Positions 1-9,993 of a stretch of 64,000 nucleotides of DNA are shown here, one piece after another. The notes beneath the pieces are model-generated. The model had not been told where the DNA came from and ran no database searches. It saw only the letters and a program-made list of their open reading frames with translations. Each line of letters begins with the position of its first letter. Position 1 is the first letter of the stretch. Origin of the DNA: Rallus limicola (Eukaryota; Chordata; Aves; Gruiformes; Rallidae); assembly GCA_022605955.1 (NCBI GenBank), contig JAKCOZ010000003.1, positions 59,582,179 to 59,646,178 on the forward strand, in the 5' to 3' direction. The translations under genes and the position numbers were made by a program.

Positions 1-264
1 TACCTGAAAGGTGCCTGTAAGAAATCTGGGGGAGAACTGTTCACAAGGACATGTAGCAATAGTACAAGGGGTAATGGCTTTATACTAGAAAAGGGAAGAT
101 TTAGATTGGGTATTAGGAAAAAAAATCTTCAATGTGAGGGTGGTGGATCACTGGAACAGGTTACCCAGAAAGGTAATGCAGGCCCCATCCCTGGAGATAT
201 TCAAAGTCTAGACTTGGACCTTTAAAGGTCCCTTCTAACCTAACAGATTCTATGATTCTGTGAA
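1..264 (+). mobile_element. CR1 LINE, 3' fragment
   Basis: Reads like the 3' end of a chicken-repeat-1 element: 'ctggaacaggttacccagaa', 'ccctggagatattcaa', 'ggtcccttctaacct', ending in the characteristic 'attctatgattctgtga' tail. It lies antisense to TARS1 in an intron and is cut by the window edge. Confidence 0.85.
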
Positions 265-840
265 TGTATGAACTGTAGTTGCCTGATGTGGTGACAAACT
301 GCATGTCTGAGGTCTGCATATAGTGAATTCTTCTGTTTATTTTTCTGATCTCCTATCAGCAGCTCTTCTAACAGTGCTCAGGACTATCAATTATCTGACA
401 GGAATTCCCATCTAAAAATACAAAACCAAAACCCAACAAATCAAAAAAGCCTACAGAAATGTAGCACAAATTCTGAAATCATACAGAAGAAAAAAACTAT
501 GAGTGAACAGGCTACAGCAAGCTGTGCAGGAATGAGCATTGCCTGCACCCTGCACTGTTCACATTCAGTCTGCAGACCAAAGAGTCCATGTTCTGTTTTG
601 GTAGATCTCTGGAATAAGGACATCATCATATTTAAAACAGCAATAGTCTGAAGAGAAGTTATTTGCTTTAGGGCTTTTAATGCTCTTTGAGAGAAGAGTA
701 CCTGACTTTGCAACTCGACTGAAAATAGAATTGTGTCACATCTTGGTTGTGGCAAGCATACTCTGTCTTCAAGATGCTTCTAGTTAAGGGGTTACAGCCA
801 CACAGTGTTTGTGAAATGTGTTACCACAAAAACATCTCAC
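1..840 (-). other. TARS1: TARS1 intron 9, partial
   Basis: Sequence downstream of exon 9. A CR1 tail occupies about 1-264; I see nothing recognisable in 265-840. The downstream acceptor is outside the window. Confidence 0.7.
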
Positions 841-987
841 CCGACCAATTTTTCTGTGATCTCTGTTTTTAGCCTCCTCCTGGAATTTCTCCCATTCTTT
901 CAGCATCTTTGAATCTGGGAATGAAATTCCATAGATCCGCTGGAGGGATTCCATATCAGCCTTGCCTTCCCAATAGGTGGAAGAATT
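841..987 (-). CDS. TARS1: TARS1 coding exon 9 (linker to catalytic core), last exon visible
   Basis: 49 codons, phase 0 at both ends. Acceptor ATGCAG, donor GTGAGA. Encodes [20 protein letters not shown] and ends RDHRKIGR. The catalytic class II core (motifs 1-3) should follow in exons beyond the left edge; I found none between 1 and 840. Confidence 0.95.
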
Positions 988-3900
988 CTGCATGCAAAAA
1001 ATATATGACACACTGAAGAAAAAGAGGAGCCTCCAAATTTTACTACTACTGCATGTCTTTTCGTAGTAGGCAGTTATTAATACATCACTATAGTTAATGT
1101 AGAACAATTAAGACATAAGTAGAGTTTTCAATTCAGAGCACTTATTAGAAAAATCCAGAAAGAACAGGATAAGTAAAAAAGGTTTCAAACTTTCTCAGGT
1201 TTTATAGCAATTTACCCTCTTTGTAGCCATTCTCTTTAGACTGATTATTCACACTCAGATGAGCAAAAACTATAAACTCTAGTTGATAGAGTTCAACCAA
1301 GCCTTAAGCCACACTCACATTCCTATCTGTGCTGCAAGTCCCAGAGCTGGACACATTCTAGCATACAACCCTTTCACACTTGTTACACTGAGGTTTTTGG
1401 CCAAGTTACCCTTTCACAGTATGTTCTTGGATAAGCTGCTGTGGTAATGCCCAAAGACAGTAACACATTTTCAGTTAAAACATTTGTTCCAGGCAGTTTC
1501 AGCACTTACCTTATGAATTTTTATGGTCTTTATCTTGCCGGTATGTCTGACATGAGGCCCTCTGCATAAATCAATCAATGGACCACACCTAAGAACAGGA
1601 AAACATTTAACTCAATATGTTTCATTCTAGAAAGACTTATCCACTGATACTAAGATGCACATGTAATTACCTGTATACTGTTGTAGTTGGAGTATTGACC
1701 TTCTCATTCAGGATGCGACACTTGAATTTATTATACTGAGAAGAAAAGCAGCACACATTTGTTAGCTCCCTGTTAATCAAAAGACCTGGGCTGCAGTTTC
1801 AATTATTTCCAAACCTGATGCTATGCTGCAGAAAGGTTTATAAAATATCAACAGTCAAGTACTGCGTTCATTTTTGGGCCCCTCACTACATGAGACTGAG
1901 GTGCTGAAACATGTCCAAAGAGCCACAAAGCTGGTGAAGGGTCTAAAGAGTAAGTCTGATGAAGAGCAGCTAACAGAACCAGAGACTTAATTGCTCTCTA
2001 CAGCTACCTGAAAGGAGGTCATTGCCAGGTGGGTGCTGGGCTCTTCTCCTAAGTAACGAGCAACAGGAGAAGAGCAAACGGCTTCAAGTTGTGCCAGGGG
2101 AGGTTCAGATGGGGTATTGGGAAAAATTTCTCACTGAAAGTTTTGTCAAGCACTGGGACAAGGCTGCTCAGGGAGATGGTGGAGTCCCCATCCATGAAGG
2201 TATTTAGAAGAAGCGTAGATACAGTTCTTGGCACATAGATGTGTTTAGTGGTTGGACTTGGCAGTGGTAGGTTAAGCTCTTTGAAAACAAAACCAATTCT
2301 ATCACTCTGTAAGTAGAGGACCAAGCTCCCAAAGAACAGGTTGTGCAGTCTCCATCCTTAAAGATTTTAAATGCACAACTGGACAAGCCCTCAGAAACCT
2401 GGTCTGATTTCAGTTTTGACCCAATCCTCTCTGCATGATATTTGACTCAATCTACAGAGGTACCTTCCAACCTGAATGACACTTTGATTCTCCTGATATT
2501 TTAACAGTGAATAAGGAGTAACATCTGTCTCAGGAATGCTGGATGATTATTTGCTACCAGGTACTAAAGAGAAGGGATCAGCTTTTAGGATTATTTGGAT
2601 TTTCTCGGAAGTCCTCATTCTAAAAAAATGTTTTATGAAGCTTTCTGAATGCATCAGCACATGCAGATACAGCACCATCACAGCATTTTACTGACAACCA
2701 ATACAATACAGACATGCAATATAACTGCACAGAATGTACTGCAAACACATGCCTATGGGGAACAAGCAAATAATGTATTTTCAGAGAGTTTGCTGAGGTT
2801 ACCCAGGTGAAAAATGAGTATTCTTACACTTGCATAAAATCTAACACACATTCTCAAGAACCTAAGAATTACACCATTGCTCTTTTTTTGGTTAAATATC
2901 ACAACTGAGTGCCTAAAAATATAACCCCTTATAAAATTAATTTGATAGACCTTCCTCACCACTAAGAGCACATGTAGCTAAAGTTACAAATAATTAAATA
3001 ACTGCATAATACTAGAAACAGTCTTCTACAACAGCCTACCTTAAACATTTCAAGCAGTGTTTCCTTCTTCACTTCCAGTCTTTCAAAGGCTTGTTTTTCC
3101 TTCATTATCTTTTTGCATAAAGTTTCCAAAGCAGAGAAGTCATTACTGGATACACCCCTAAAATAAACACACACAAAAAAGTGAATCATTCTTGCTTTCA
3201 CTTGCTCTTTTTGATCCAGTTGCAATGCACTAGCTTGTGGATAGGGGACACTGCAAAGAACAATGCAATCTGCAGTAATGCAGGCATCTTTGTTCTGACA
3301 ACCAGCAGATAGAAATTTTGCTCTGACTACCACCCCCCTGCTTCTAAAAGGAGAAATACAAAACCTACCCTTCCTCGAGGAACATGTCATAATAAAATCC
3401 ATTTTCTATTGGTGGGCCATAACACAAACAGCCACCATAGATTCGCTCCATAGCTTCACCCATTATGTGAGCACTTGAGTGCCAGTATACCTGATGAAAA
3501 CAAAGAAAAAACATGGGGGATGTCTGAATGTGCACAATGCACTTTGAAGCATTTTACTTAAAACCTTTTCTGAAATGCTTGGGATGCAGATCCCACATTA
3601 GTGTAACTGTCTGTGGAATGGAAGCCACCTACCCAGCAATGCTCTCATCTTTAAGCACAGTAGAAAATTGTTCATAACTATTGTTGAAATGATTCAAGTA
3701 TTGTTATGATGTCAAGAAGCTAACTCAAGAAATGTTTTTTCTAAAAACTTCAATCACCAAAAGGTGCATTTTCAACATGAGGTTGTAGTCTTAATCCAAA
3801 GATTTTATGCATAGGAAATCCTGCACGTAAGTAGAACAGTTCATGAAATTAAAAATTACATTCCACCTTGTAGTACACCTAAAGTTTTGACAACTTAAAA

Positions 3901-6900
3901 GCAAATCTGTAGGACTCCAGACTGGTTTTATGTGTGCAGACCAGAAACATGTATTTCACATGCTTCATTTTCACTTAGCCAGTAAGGTACACCTAAGTTT
4001 GAATCCAGGACCTCAGTGATGAGTTGGACTGACAACTTCTGGCACGATTTTTTTCTAAAGAGGATATTTACAAATTTATGATTGTACACAGACAATACTT
4101 TTGTACTCAGGATTGTCTTCGAAGTCATTGCTGAAGAGGTCAGTTTAAAAAAAAAAAAAGCTCTGTTACAATAGCATGAAGTTTACAAACTCAAAATTTT
4201 AACAAGCACTGATAACCTGAACTACAGGAACTGCTAGCAGACTTGTCTACAAATACACAGCAGAAGGTACATTACCTGCAGTACTGCATCTCCCTTGTGA
4301 GGAACTATTAGAAAATGTACATGTACCTACACAGCAAACCTGTTCACATGTAAAGATGCAAATAACTACTTGAGGCTCAGTTTAATGCAAATCCAAGGGC
4401 AAACAAGTTTCGGTAGAAGACACTCACTGCTTGAGCCTCTTCATCTTCAAACTTAAGCAGCTCCAGGGTACAATCCTCCTCCAAAGGACGGTCTAGATCC
4501 CAAACCATCTTGTTCACTTTAGCAATAACGGTGTTGTCAGCTAAGCCCTGACTACAGAATAAATATACAGTAGGTTACCTTTTGAAATCAGCAAGAAGTT
4601 CCCCAAACTTGCTCTCCGTATCACTTAAGATTTTTCAAGAGCACTCACAGTGGGTACAATGTTATAGATAAACTTTAAATAAAAGAGCAGTTAAGCCAGT
4701 CTTGAACATACAAGCAAATCCTACTCACATCTCAGAGATGAGGTGTGAAAACAGTGCTGTGTATTAGACATTCAGGCATTAAGGTATCTGACTTGGAGGC
4801 AGCCACTGCAAAGTACTAACCTGACTTCAAAGCCCTCTTACAATAGAAGAGCTTCCCTTTTAAAAATTACTAAACACCATTTCTCATCCTTACCTTGATC
4901 CCTAATCACAAAAGCAAAGAAGGTTCCCATGACAAGGTATGTTAAGCATGAAAAAAACCCCTCAGAATCACTCAGATTTTTTAACTGGTAGGGTGTCCAG
5001 TATGCATTGCTCAAATCTACTTCACAGCAAGTCTGAATAATGAGACATGTACAATGCTCCTTCTGCTGGGTATCTCCCATCCAAGTGAAAATGCAGTTAA
5101 GTGAAAGACAGTCATACTGTTAAACCTGAGAAACCAGCTGAAATGTCACTCAGCAGTCATCTTCCTCAGATCGATGCAAGCTAGTTTGCATGTGCTAACA
5201 TTCAGTCTACTCATTTCAGAGTAAACTTGTTTGTGCTAAAAGCTAATTTGCTATGATAGTACTTGTGAGGAAAAATATGCCAGGAATATGTGCCTAAAAG
5301 ACCTCAGTTATATTCTTATTTAATTACATAAACTGTATCTTCATACAGCAAAAAAATTCATTCCAGAACTGGAACCCTACTGGTTACCTCCAGTTTAATA
5401 GACACAAGATGCCTCAAGAAGAGTTGAGATAAATAATACGTTATTCACAGCTACAGCCTGTATACACTGAGTTGTCTGAACATGATTGTGTGCATCACAG
5501 AACAGGATCATACCTAATTCCACAAGCAATTTGGTAAGGAGTAGTCTTCCAGGATTCAGCATCAACCTGTTTGCCATCAGGTAATGTAACTTTAATGGGT
5601 TTACTGTCATTTGCAGCTCTTTCTGCAAGAAGCGCATCATGTTCAGCTTTCAGTTTATTGTACATCTCTAAACGCTCATTGATAAAGGCAGGCCAGGGAT
5701 TCAGCTACACATAATAAGGAGAGAAAGGAAAAAAAAAATTTAAAAAATCATCAGATCATAAGTTATCTAACATCATGTTACAACTCAAACAGAACCGACA
5801 TACTTGTCTCAGTTATGTGGCCACATGTGTATTGTGTGCTTTAAGTAACAACTTACTATTAATTATATAGACTTCAGCTTAGTGCAAAGTACTCTGAAAT
5901 GTACTATTTACTCCTGTTTATTACACAACATGAATGTTAATAAGCTGCTCCACAGTTTATTAAACAGTAGTTTAATAAGCTATAGGATGAAACTTGGAAA
6001 ACTTGGAAAGATTGCGAAAATTCAACATAGTTTTTTATTAAGTCAAAAAGCTGAGGGAACATCTGTACCCCAAGCCACTCATACAGGAACTCACTACAGA
6101 CCACGTCATATTATGACATCAGGACTATCAGTCTGGACATAACTGAGATTATTGAGTTACACAGCTGGCTCAGGATCAGTGCTGGCTAGCAGCTGGCATT
6201 CTGTGCAGAGTCAGAGGGATCCGTGCTTGCTCACTGTGAAGATGAAAAAGACACAGCACCTGAGCCAGGTTTTCTCCTCATTCCAGAGATTTACTGACTA
6301 CCTCCTGGCACAGAGGAACGGTGAACAAAGCAACTAACTACCTGTGGGTGTCACAGACATGCTCCCATTGCACCAATATAACTTGGTGTAGAAAAGCAAC
6401 AGTGTCACCTCATGACAAAGTTTAGTAAAATTAAAAACAGTGGGTAAAGGAGTAACTGTAACGCCAGATAAACTCTTCAGAGGGATGAACTGCAGCGGTA
6501 CACAGGACAGCAACCAGGAGGCGACATCTTTCAACTCCCCCAGGGCTCAAGGGCAACTCACCTCCATCCGCCCTCCATCGTCAGCCCCTTCCTTCATTTT
6601 CTTCTTTCCGCAGTCTGCCTTTTTTTCTTCCCCGGCATTTCCCTGAGGAGGGTGAGCACCATTTCCTCATTCTCCAGCAGTCACTCACACCTATGGCGCT
6701 TTAACTCCCTCCTAGCCCCGACCCCCACCTCCACAGGAAACCCCAGCCCAGCTCCCCGCTCTTTAATTCCAGCGCCCTGTGACCCTGCTCCCCCGGGTCC
6801 AGGGACACCCAGCTAACAGTGCGAGGGAAGAGGCCTAGATCACGCCTACCGCCAGCACCCGTCCCCTGCTACGGCCGCCCCCCACCCAGCCCTACGCGGC

Positions 6901-7031
6901 AAGAAGGGGACGCCCCGCCTGGGGCATCCCTCGGCCCGCGGTGACAGGGAGCCCTGGTGAGGAGAGAGGCGGTGCCCCAGCGCGGCCCACCCCAGCGATG
7001 CCGAGCCCACCTGGCTGTCAGCACCCGCCAT
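841..7031 (-). CDS. TARS1: TARS1, threonine--tRNA ligase (cytoplasmic), 5' half of gene, nine coding exons
   Basis: Charges tRNA-Thr with threonine in the cytosol. Coding exons on the minus strand, in order of translation: 7031-7011, 6642-6562, 5704-5514, 4551-4428, 3490-3369, 3157-3040, 1735-1671, 1588-1510, 987-841. All are bounded by AG/GT and the phases join without a break, giving 316 residues. Domains: a Lys-rich extension (1-34), then LNPWP at 35-39; the TGS domain at about 70-135 (IKVTLPDG at 71-78); the editing (tRNA_SAD) domain with HSSAH at 143-147 and CRGPH at 249-253, the HxxxH and CxxxH motifs of the proofreading site; and NSSTYWEG at 268-275 leading to the catalytic core. The family protein is about 720 residues, so the catalytic and anticodon-binding domains lie beyond base 1. 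The start ATG has G at -3 and +4. Near-identity to vertebrate TARS1 is from memory, but the domain order rules out other synthetases. The mitochondrial paralogue TARS2 is unlikely because the lysine-rich extension matches the cytoplasmic form. Confidence 0.95.
1510..1588 (-). CDS. TARS1: TARS1 coding exon 8 (editing domain, CxxxH motif)
   Basis: One base plus 26 codons. Acceptor TCTTAG, donor GTAAGT. Encodes [20 protein letters not shown] then TIKIHK. CRGPH is the CxxxH motif that pairs with HxxxH of exon 5 in the proofreading site. Confidence 0.94.
1671..1735 (-). CDS. TARS1: TARS1 coding exon 7 (editing domain)
   Basis: 21 codons plus two bases. Acceptor TCTCAG, donor GTAATT. Encodes [20 protein letters not shown] and Y. 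The following arginine codon is split with exon 8. Confidence 0.93.
1840..2315 (+). mobile_element. CR1 LINE, 3' fragment, in TARS1 intron 6
   Basis: Recognisable CR1 phrases in order: 'gtactgcgttcatttttggg', 'gctacctgaaaggagg', a 'ggtattgggaaaaatttctc' stretch, 'ctgctcagggagatggtgga' and 'gtcccc'. It decays without a proper tail near 2315 and is followed at once by another fragment. Antisense to TARS1. Boundaries approximate. Confidence 0.75.
2325..2505 (+). mobile_element. Second CR1 LINE 3' fragment, adjacent
   Basis: Starts again within the conserved CR1 3' region ('gtgcagtctccatccttaaa', 'caactggacaagccctcaga') and ends 'taccttccaacctgaatgac' then 'tttgattct'. The repeated 3' segment shows this is a separate insertion or a duplication rather than a continuation of the upstream copy. 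Confidence 0.65.
3040..3157 (-). CDS. TARS1: TARS1 coding exon 6 (editing domain)
   Basis: One base plus 39 codons. Acceptor TTTTAG, donor GTAGGC. Starts [20 protein letters not shown] and ends in ETLLEMFK. The open frame extends upstream into the intron and would misleadingly suggest a separate ORF starting near 3402; phase and splice sites show it is this exon. Confidence 0.95.
3369..3490 (-). CDS. TARS1: TARS1 coding exon 5 (editing domain, HxxxH motif)
   Basis: 40 codons plus two bases. Acceptor ATCAG, donor GTAGGT. Encodes [20 protein letters not shown], which carries the HSSAH (HxxxH) motif of the proofreading pocket that hydrolyses mischarged Ser-tRNA-Thr. It continues through [19 protein letters not shown]. 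Confidence 0.95.
4428..4551 (-). CDS. TARS1: TARS1 coding exon 4 (end of TGS domain)
   Basis: One base plus 41 codons. Acceptor CTGTAG, donor GTGAGT. Encodes [31 protein letters not shown] and EDEEAQA. This is the second half of the TGS fold and the linker into the editing domain. Confidence 0.95.
5514..5704 (-). CDS. TARS1: TARS1 coding exon 3 (LNPWP motif and first part of TGS domain)
   Basis: 63 codons plus two bases. Acceptor GTGTAG, donor GTATGA. Encodes [18 protein letters not shown], then the TGS start ([18 protein letters not shown]) and [11 protein letters not shown]. The last serine codon is completed by the first base of exon 4. Confidence 0.95.
6562..6642 (-). CDS. TARS1: TARS1 coding exon 2 (lysine-rich N-terminal extension)
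   Basis: 27 codons, phase 0 at both ends. Acceptor CTCAG, donor GTGAGT. Encodes [19 protein letters not shown] and then ADDGGRME. This is the charged extension found in eukaryotic cytoplasmic ThrRS, and it runs directly into the LNPWP motif of the next exon. It is somewhat shorter than I recall for the mammalian protein. Confidence 0.88.
7011..7031 (-). CDS. TARS1: TARS1 coding exon 1 (start codon)
   Basis: Seven codons, MAGADSQ, followed by donor GTGGGC (gt at 7010-7009). The ATG lies in a CpG island, has a strong Kozak context, and joins in phase 0 to the next exon. Untranslated first-exon sequence extends upstream to an unseen start site, probably within about 100 bases. Confidence 0.85.
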
Positions 7032-7109
7032 TGCTACACGCGGAGCCTCCCAACGCAGCGAGGAAGGGGCGGACACAAGCCCGCGCAGGCGCTTCCCGGC
7101 CTCCGCAGC

Positions 7110-7118
7110 TGATGCAAG
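7110..7118 (-). promoter_or_regulatory. CARE / amino-acid response element (ATF4-C/EBP composite site)
   Basis: Plus-strand TGATGCAAG, read on the gene strand as CTTGCATCA, contains the TTGCATCA composite ATF4-C/EBP site known from amino-acid-starvation genes. It lies about 80 bases upstream of the TARS1 ATG beside a GC box. Cytoplasmic aminoacyl-tRNA synthetase genes are established ATF4 targets, so the position fits; binding is inferred. Confidence 0.7.
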
Positions 7119-7170
7119 AGGGGGCGGGCAGCCACCCCGGTCCGCCCCGTTCCGCCTCACCACGGCTGGG

Positions 7171-7175
7171 CCAAT
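7171..7175 (-). promoter_or_regulatory. CCAAT box upstream of TARS1
   Basis: CCAAT on the plus strand (ATTGG on the gene strand) about 140 bases upstream of the ATG within the CpG island, a usual spacing for NF-Y in housekeeping promoters. Confidence 0.45.
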
Positions 7176-7518
7176 GGGGCCGGGGGGACGCGCTGAGGTT
7201 CGTGGCCGGTGTTTGCTGGTGTCCCCGGCAGCCCGGTGTGGCGGAACCCCTACCAGTATCTAGGAGGGCAGAAAGCCCGAGTCCTCATACCCCTGCTCCC
7301 CTCACTCCTGAGGGAAAAAACCAACCTTCCCCCTCGGCAGTGCCACAGGGCACCGCGAGAGTGGCAAGGGGCTGAGGAAGGGGGAGGCACTCAGGGAGAC
7401 CTAGCTACCGTTCCCCTGAAGCAGACATTCCATCAATGATGGGTCGTCTGGTGGGAGTACACTTTGCTAAGGAGACTAAAATAAAATAAAGATCAGATTG
7501 ACCGATGGTTGATTTCTT

Positions 7519-7543
7519 GGGGGGGGGGGGGGGGGGGGGGGGG
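7519..7543 (+). repeat. Poly-G run (25 G)
   Basis: An uninterrupted run of 25 guanines followed by an A-rich GAAGAAAAAA stretch, just outside the TARS1 CpG island. Such runs form G-quadruplexes and vary in length by slippage and sequencing error, so the exact count is uncertain. Confidence 0.9.
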
Positions 7544-7845
7544 AGAAGAAAAAAGGTGGAAGAGATCGAGGAGATGCCATCAGACCGCAGGAGCACAGCT
7601 GCGTTGCTAGCCCTGCACTGACAGGAGGTTCCGTCTCGGTGTGGGGACGGGTCCTGGAGGCTTTGACCTCTGGTAAGGAAAGGACGTGCTGTTCAGACAC
7701 GACCTTGCACCTGGTAACCTTCCTCTCTGCCTCTCCCGGCAGCTGTTTTTATACAATAATAAATACTTTGTTTTAATAAAGCTTTTCCTTCATTGCAGAC
7801 AGCCTTTTTTTCAGTTGGGAAGGCTTCTGCCCAGCTCCACAGTTC

Positions 7846-7918
7846 ACAGAATCATAGAATCCTCTGAGTGGGAAGGAACCTGAAAGATCATCTAGTTCCA
7901 ACCCCCAGGGCAGGGACA
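7846..7918 (-). mobile_element. CR1 LINE 3' tail remnant
   Basis: 'cacagaatcatagaatcc' followed by 'gggaaggaacctgaaagatc', 'atctagttccaaccccc' and a short remainder: the reverse complement of the last roughly 70 bases of a CR1 element. Confidence 0.8.
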
Positions 7919-9416
7919 CAGTTACTCTACTATTACAAGCAAGTGTCTATATCTGTATCTAGACCTGAATAATTTATTTGCTGTCTAAAAGTAAACTACG
8001 AGCAGCATAAACATGGGCAAACCCGTTTCTTAAACAGCTACATCTGATAACATATGTACGATGTTGCGCAGCAATACCATGTTTTATTGGTACAAAGACT
8101 TCTTGCTTTTAAATACCGATTTTTAGATTTGCAGTATCTCCTGAAATCTTTTTGTGTGGGCGACCTGAAGCTGGCTCAGACCACACTGAAAAAAAAAAAA
8201 CAAAAACAAACCAACCCAAAAAATCCAATTACAAGATAAATTACCTAGCCCTAAAATGAACAAAACCCTTGTACTGATACTGTTAAACAGGTGAGTCAAC
8301 ATTCCAACCTGGAGACTTGTCCCTTTCGCCAGAAGATGGCAGCCGCGAAACGCGCTGTGCAGTTGGGAAGGCGGTGCTGCAGGAAGATGCCCTGCTGACA
8401 CCCTCGGCGTGAGGTAACGGGACCTACGGCACAGAACCCAAATTACCATTTCACTGGCTCGCTCTCAACCAGCGTAATTAAGCAACCGGACTCCAAGCAG
8501 CCGTAAACTTTGTTTTCAGTGTGCTTCGTTTGAAGTTTGTTGGAGAAAAGTGTGGCTGCAAAGTTCGATTGGAATGTCAGTGCCGTTCAGCTTACTTTTC
8601 GTTTAGGAAAGCTAAAACTCAAAAGAGTAAAAACTAAATCAAAATGAAAATAAAAATCTTTAAAAATCTAAATTTAAGAAACAATCTAAAGAAAAAGCTA
8701 ATCAGAATTTTTAAAAGTTGAGAGAAAAAAAAAAAGAGTGAGAAACAAAAGGTAAATGAACATACAAGGAACTGAGGAAGGACAAGGACATGATGATTTA
8801 AGAAAAATATTTCACAACCTTTAACATATCTACACCATTTACTCGCACCAGCTGCTCTAGGGAAGCCGACTTGACTTGCCATACAGCACAGTCCTTTCTC
8901 TGAAGTGGGTTTGTTTGGGGGTTTTTTGGTGTACATTAAGCCAAGTCTGTTCACTGTAAGGTATTTACCAACTTTTCAAACTCCCAGCTACTTTGAAAAT
9001 CAAACTGCATTAAAGCCACCCATTTACATCCAGGGTTCAAAATATATCATTTGAATTCAAATTCTAATGGATTTCTACAAGCACACATCAAGCGAAGAGT
9101 TATCAGTTCACATTACAAAATCATACAGATATGGGAATCTCAGCTTTGAGAACTAAAATATTTTTGTGCAGTTTTCTGCTGTATTAATTTTACCTATCCT
9201 GGTATTACAAAGCAGTAGACTTCTTAGGAGTTTAGTATAGGAAGCTTAGAAATGTAAATTCATAAACTTAACAACATGTGAAGTTAACTAAAAACATAAA
9301 GTTGACATTAAATGAAAATACCTGTGAAAATTACTGAAGTCCTAATTAAAACTAGAACATGCTAGAAAAACTGAATTTAAGCCTTGGCTTTTGATATTCT
9401 TTCAACCACCATAGCC

Positions 9417-9436
9417 TTTTTTTTTTTTTTTTTTTT
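9417..9436 (+). repeat. Poly-T run (20 T)
   Basis: A homopolymer of about 20 T in AT-rich intergenic sequence, possibly the relic A-tail of a reverse-strand retrotransposed sequence. I cannot identify a body next to it. Confidence 0.7.
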
Positions 9437-9993
9437 AAAGTTTAGCATTGTAGGAGAATAACAAAAATAACTGATATTTCATGCAAAAAAAAAGACCATT
9501 TTTTTTTTGTTTCTGTATCCATGACAGCTTCATGTGCAACCACTAGAGTATATAGTCTATTAGTCTTCATGGGGTTTGCCATATCTACCAGGCATTTTTT
9601 CTGCTGCTGCCAGAGAAGATGTGTTGTGCATGCCGGGGAGAAAATCCTTACTAACAGCAGAAATCCCACTGACCTTTTGTAGATTGGAAGCACGCTGCAC
9701 TGTGATGGCTTTGTACCACCTGTGTCCCAGGGTGAAGATCCTTTTCAATAGCCCATCTTCATACATGCAACTGTGGAAATAATGCATTAAAATTACTCAG
9801 GTTCAGTTTTTTCTCTACTACCAGGCAAGTTTTTTGAATGAAAGACACTAAGGTTGTGTTTGGTCAAATGCTCATAGCTACAGTCGCCGGGATCACAGGT
9901 TACAAATTTTACAGGAAACCTAAACCCAGGGTTGACTCCTTGACATTGCAAAAGCATCAGACTCCTACTAGGAATCTTTGTGCCTTTTAAAGT

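Larger units (their letters stand above)
988..7010 (-). other. TARS1: TARS1 introns (eight, within coding region)
   Basis: Introns at 988-1509, 1589-1670, 1736-3039, 3158-3368, 3491-4427, 4552-5513, 5705-6561 and 6643-7010. All start GT and end AG on the minus strand. The 1736-3039 intron holds CR1 fragments. The 3491-4427, 4552-5513 and 5705-6561 introns are plain AT-rich DNA with no repeat I can name. The first intron lies in the CpG island. Confidence 0.85.
6690..7400. promoter_or_regulatory. TARS1: CpG-island promoter of TARS1
   Basis: A GC- and CpG-dense stretch around the TARS1 start codon, in contrast to the AT-rich flanks. It contains an inverted CCAAT box (7171-7175), a GC box (about 7120-7129) and an ATF4-type element (7110-7118). 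No TATA box is evident, as is usual for a housekeeping synthetase. Transcription probably starts between 7035 and 7110, which is inferred, not seen. Confidence 0.8.
7401..9993. other. Intergenic DNA upstream of TARS1
   Basis: Apart from the poly-G run and the short CR1 tail, this is AT-rich sequence with no gene I recognise. A small CpG-richer patch at about 8320-8440 stands out, and a 20-base T run ends at 9436. Confidence 0.6.

Noticed and set aside
2962..3402. 146-codon minus-strand open frame in the TARS1 region
   Set aside because: It is exon 6 plus intron read-through. Its beginning crosses exon 5 in a different frame from the real protein.
6941..7375. 144-codon plus-strand open frame in the TARS1 CpG island
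   Set aside because: Composition artefact: proline/arginine/alanine-rich translation of GC-rich DNA with no domain or splice context.
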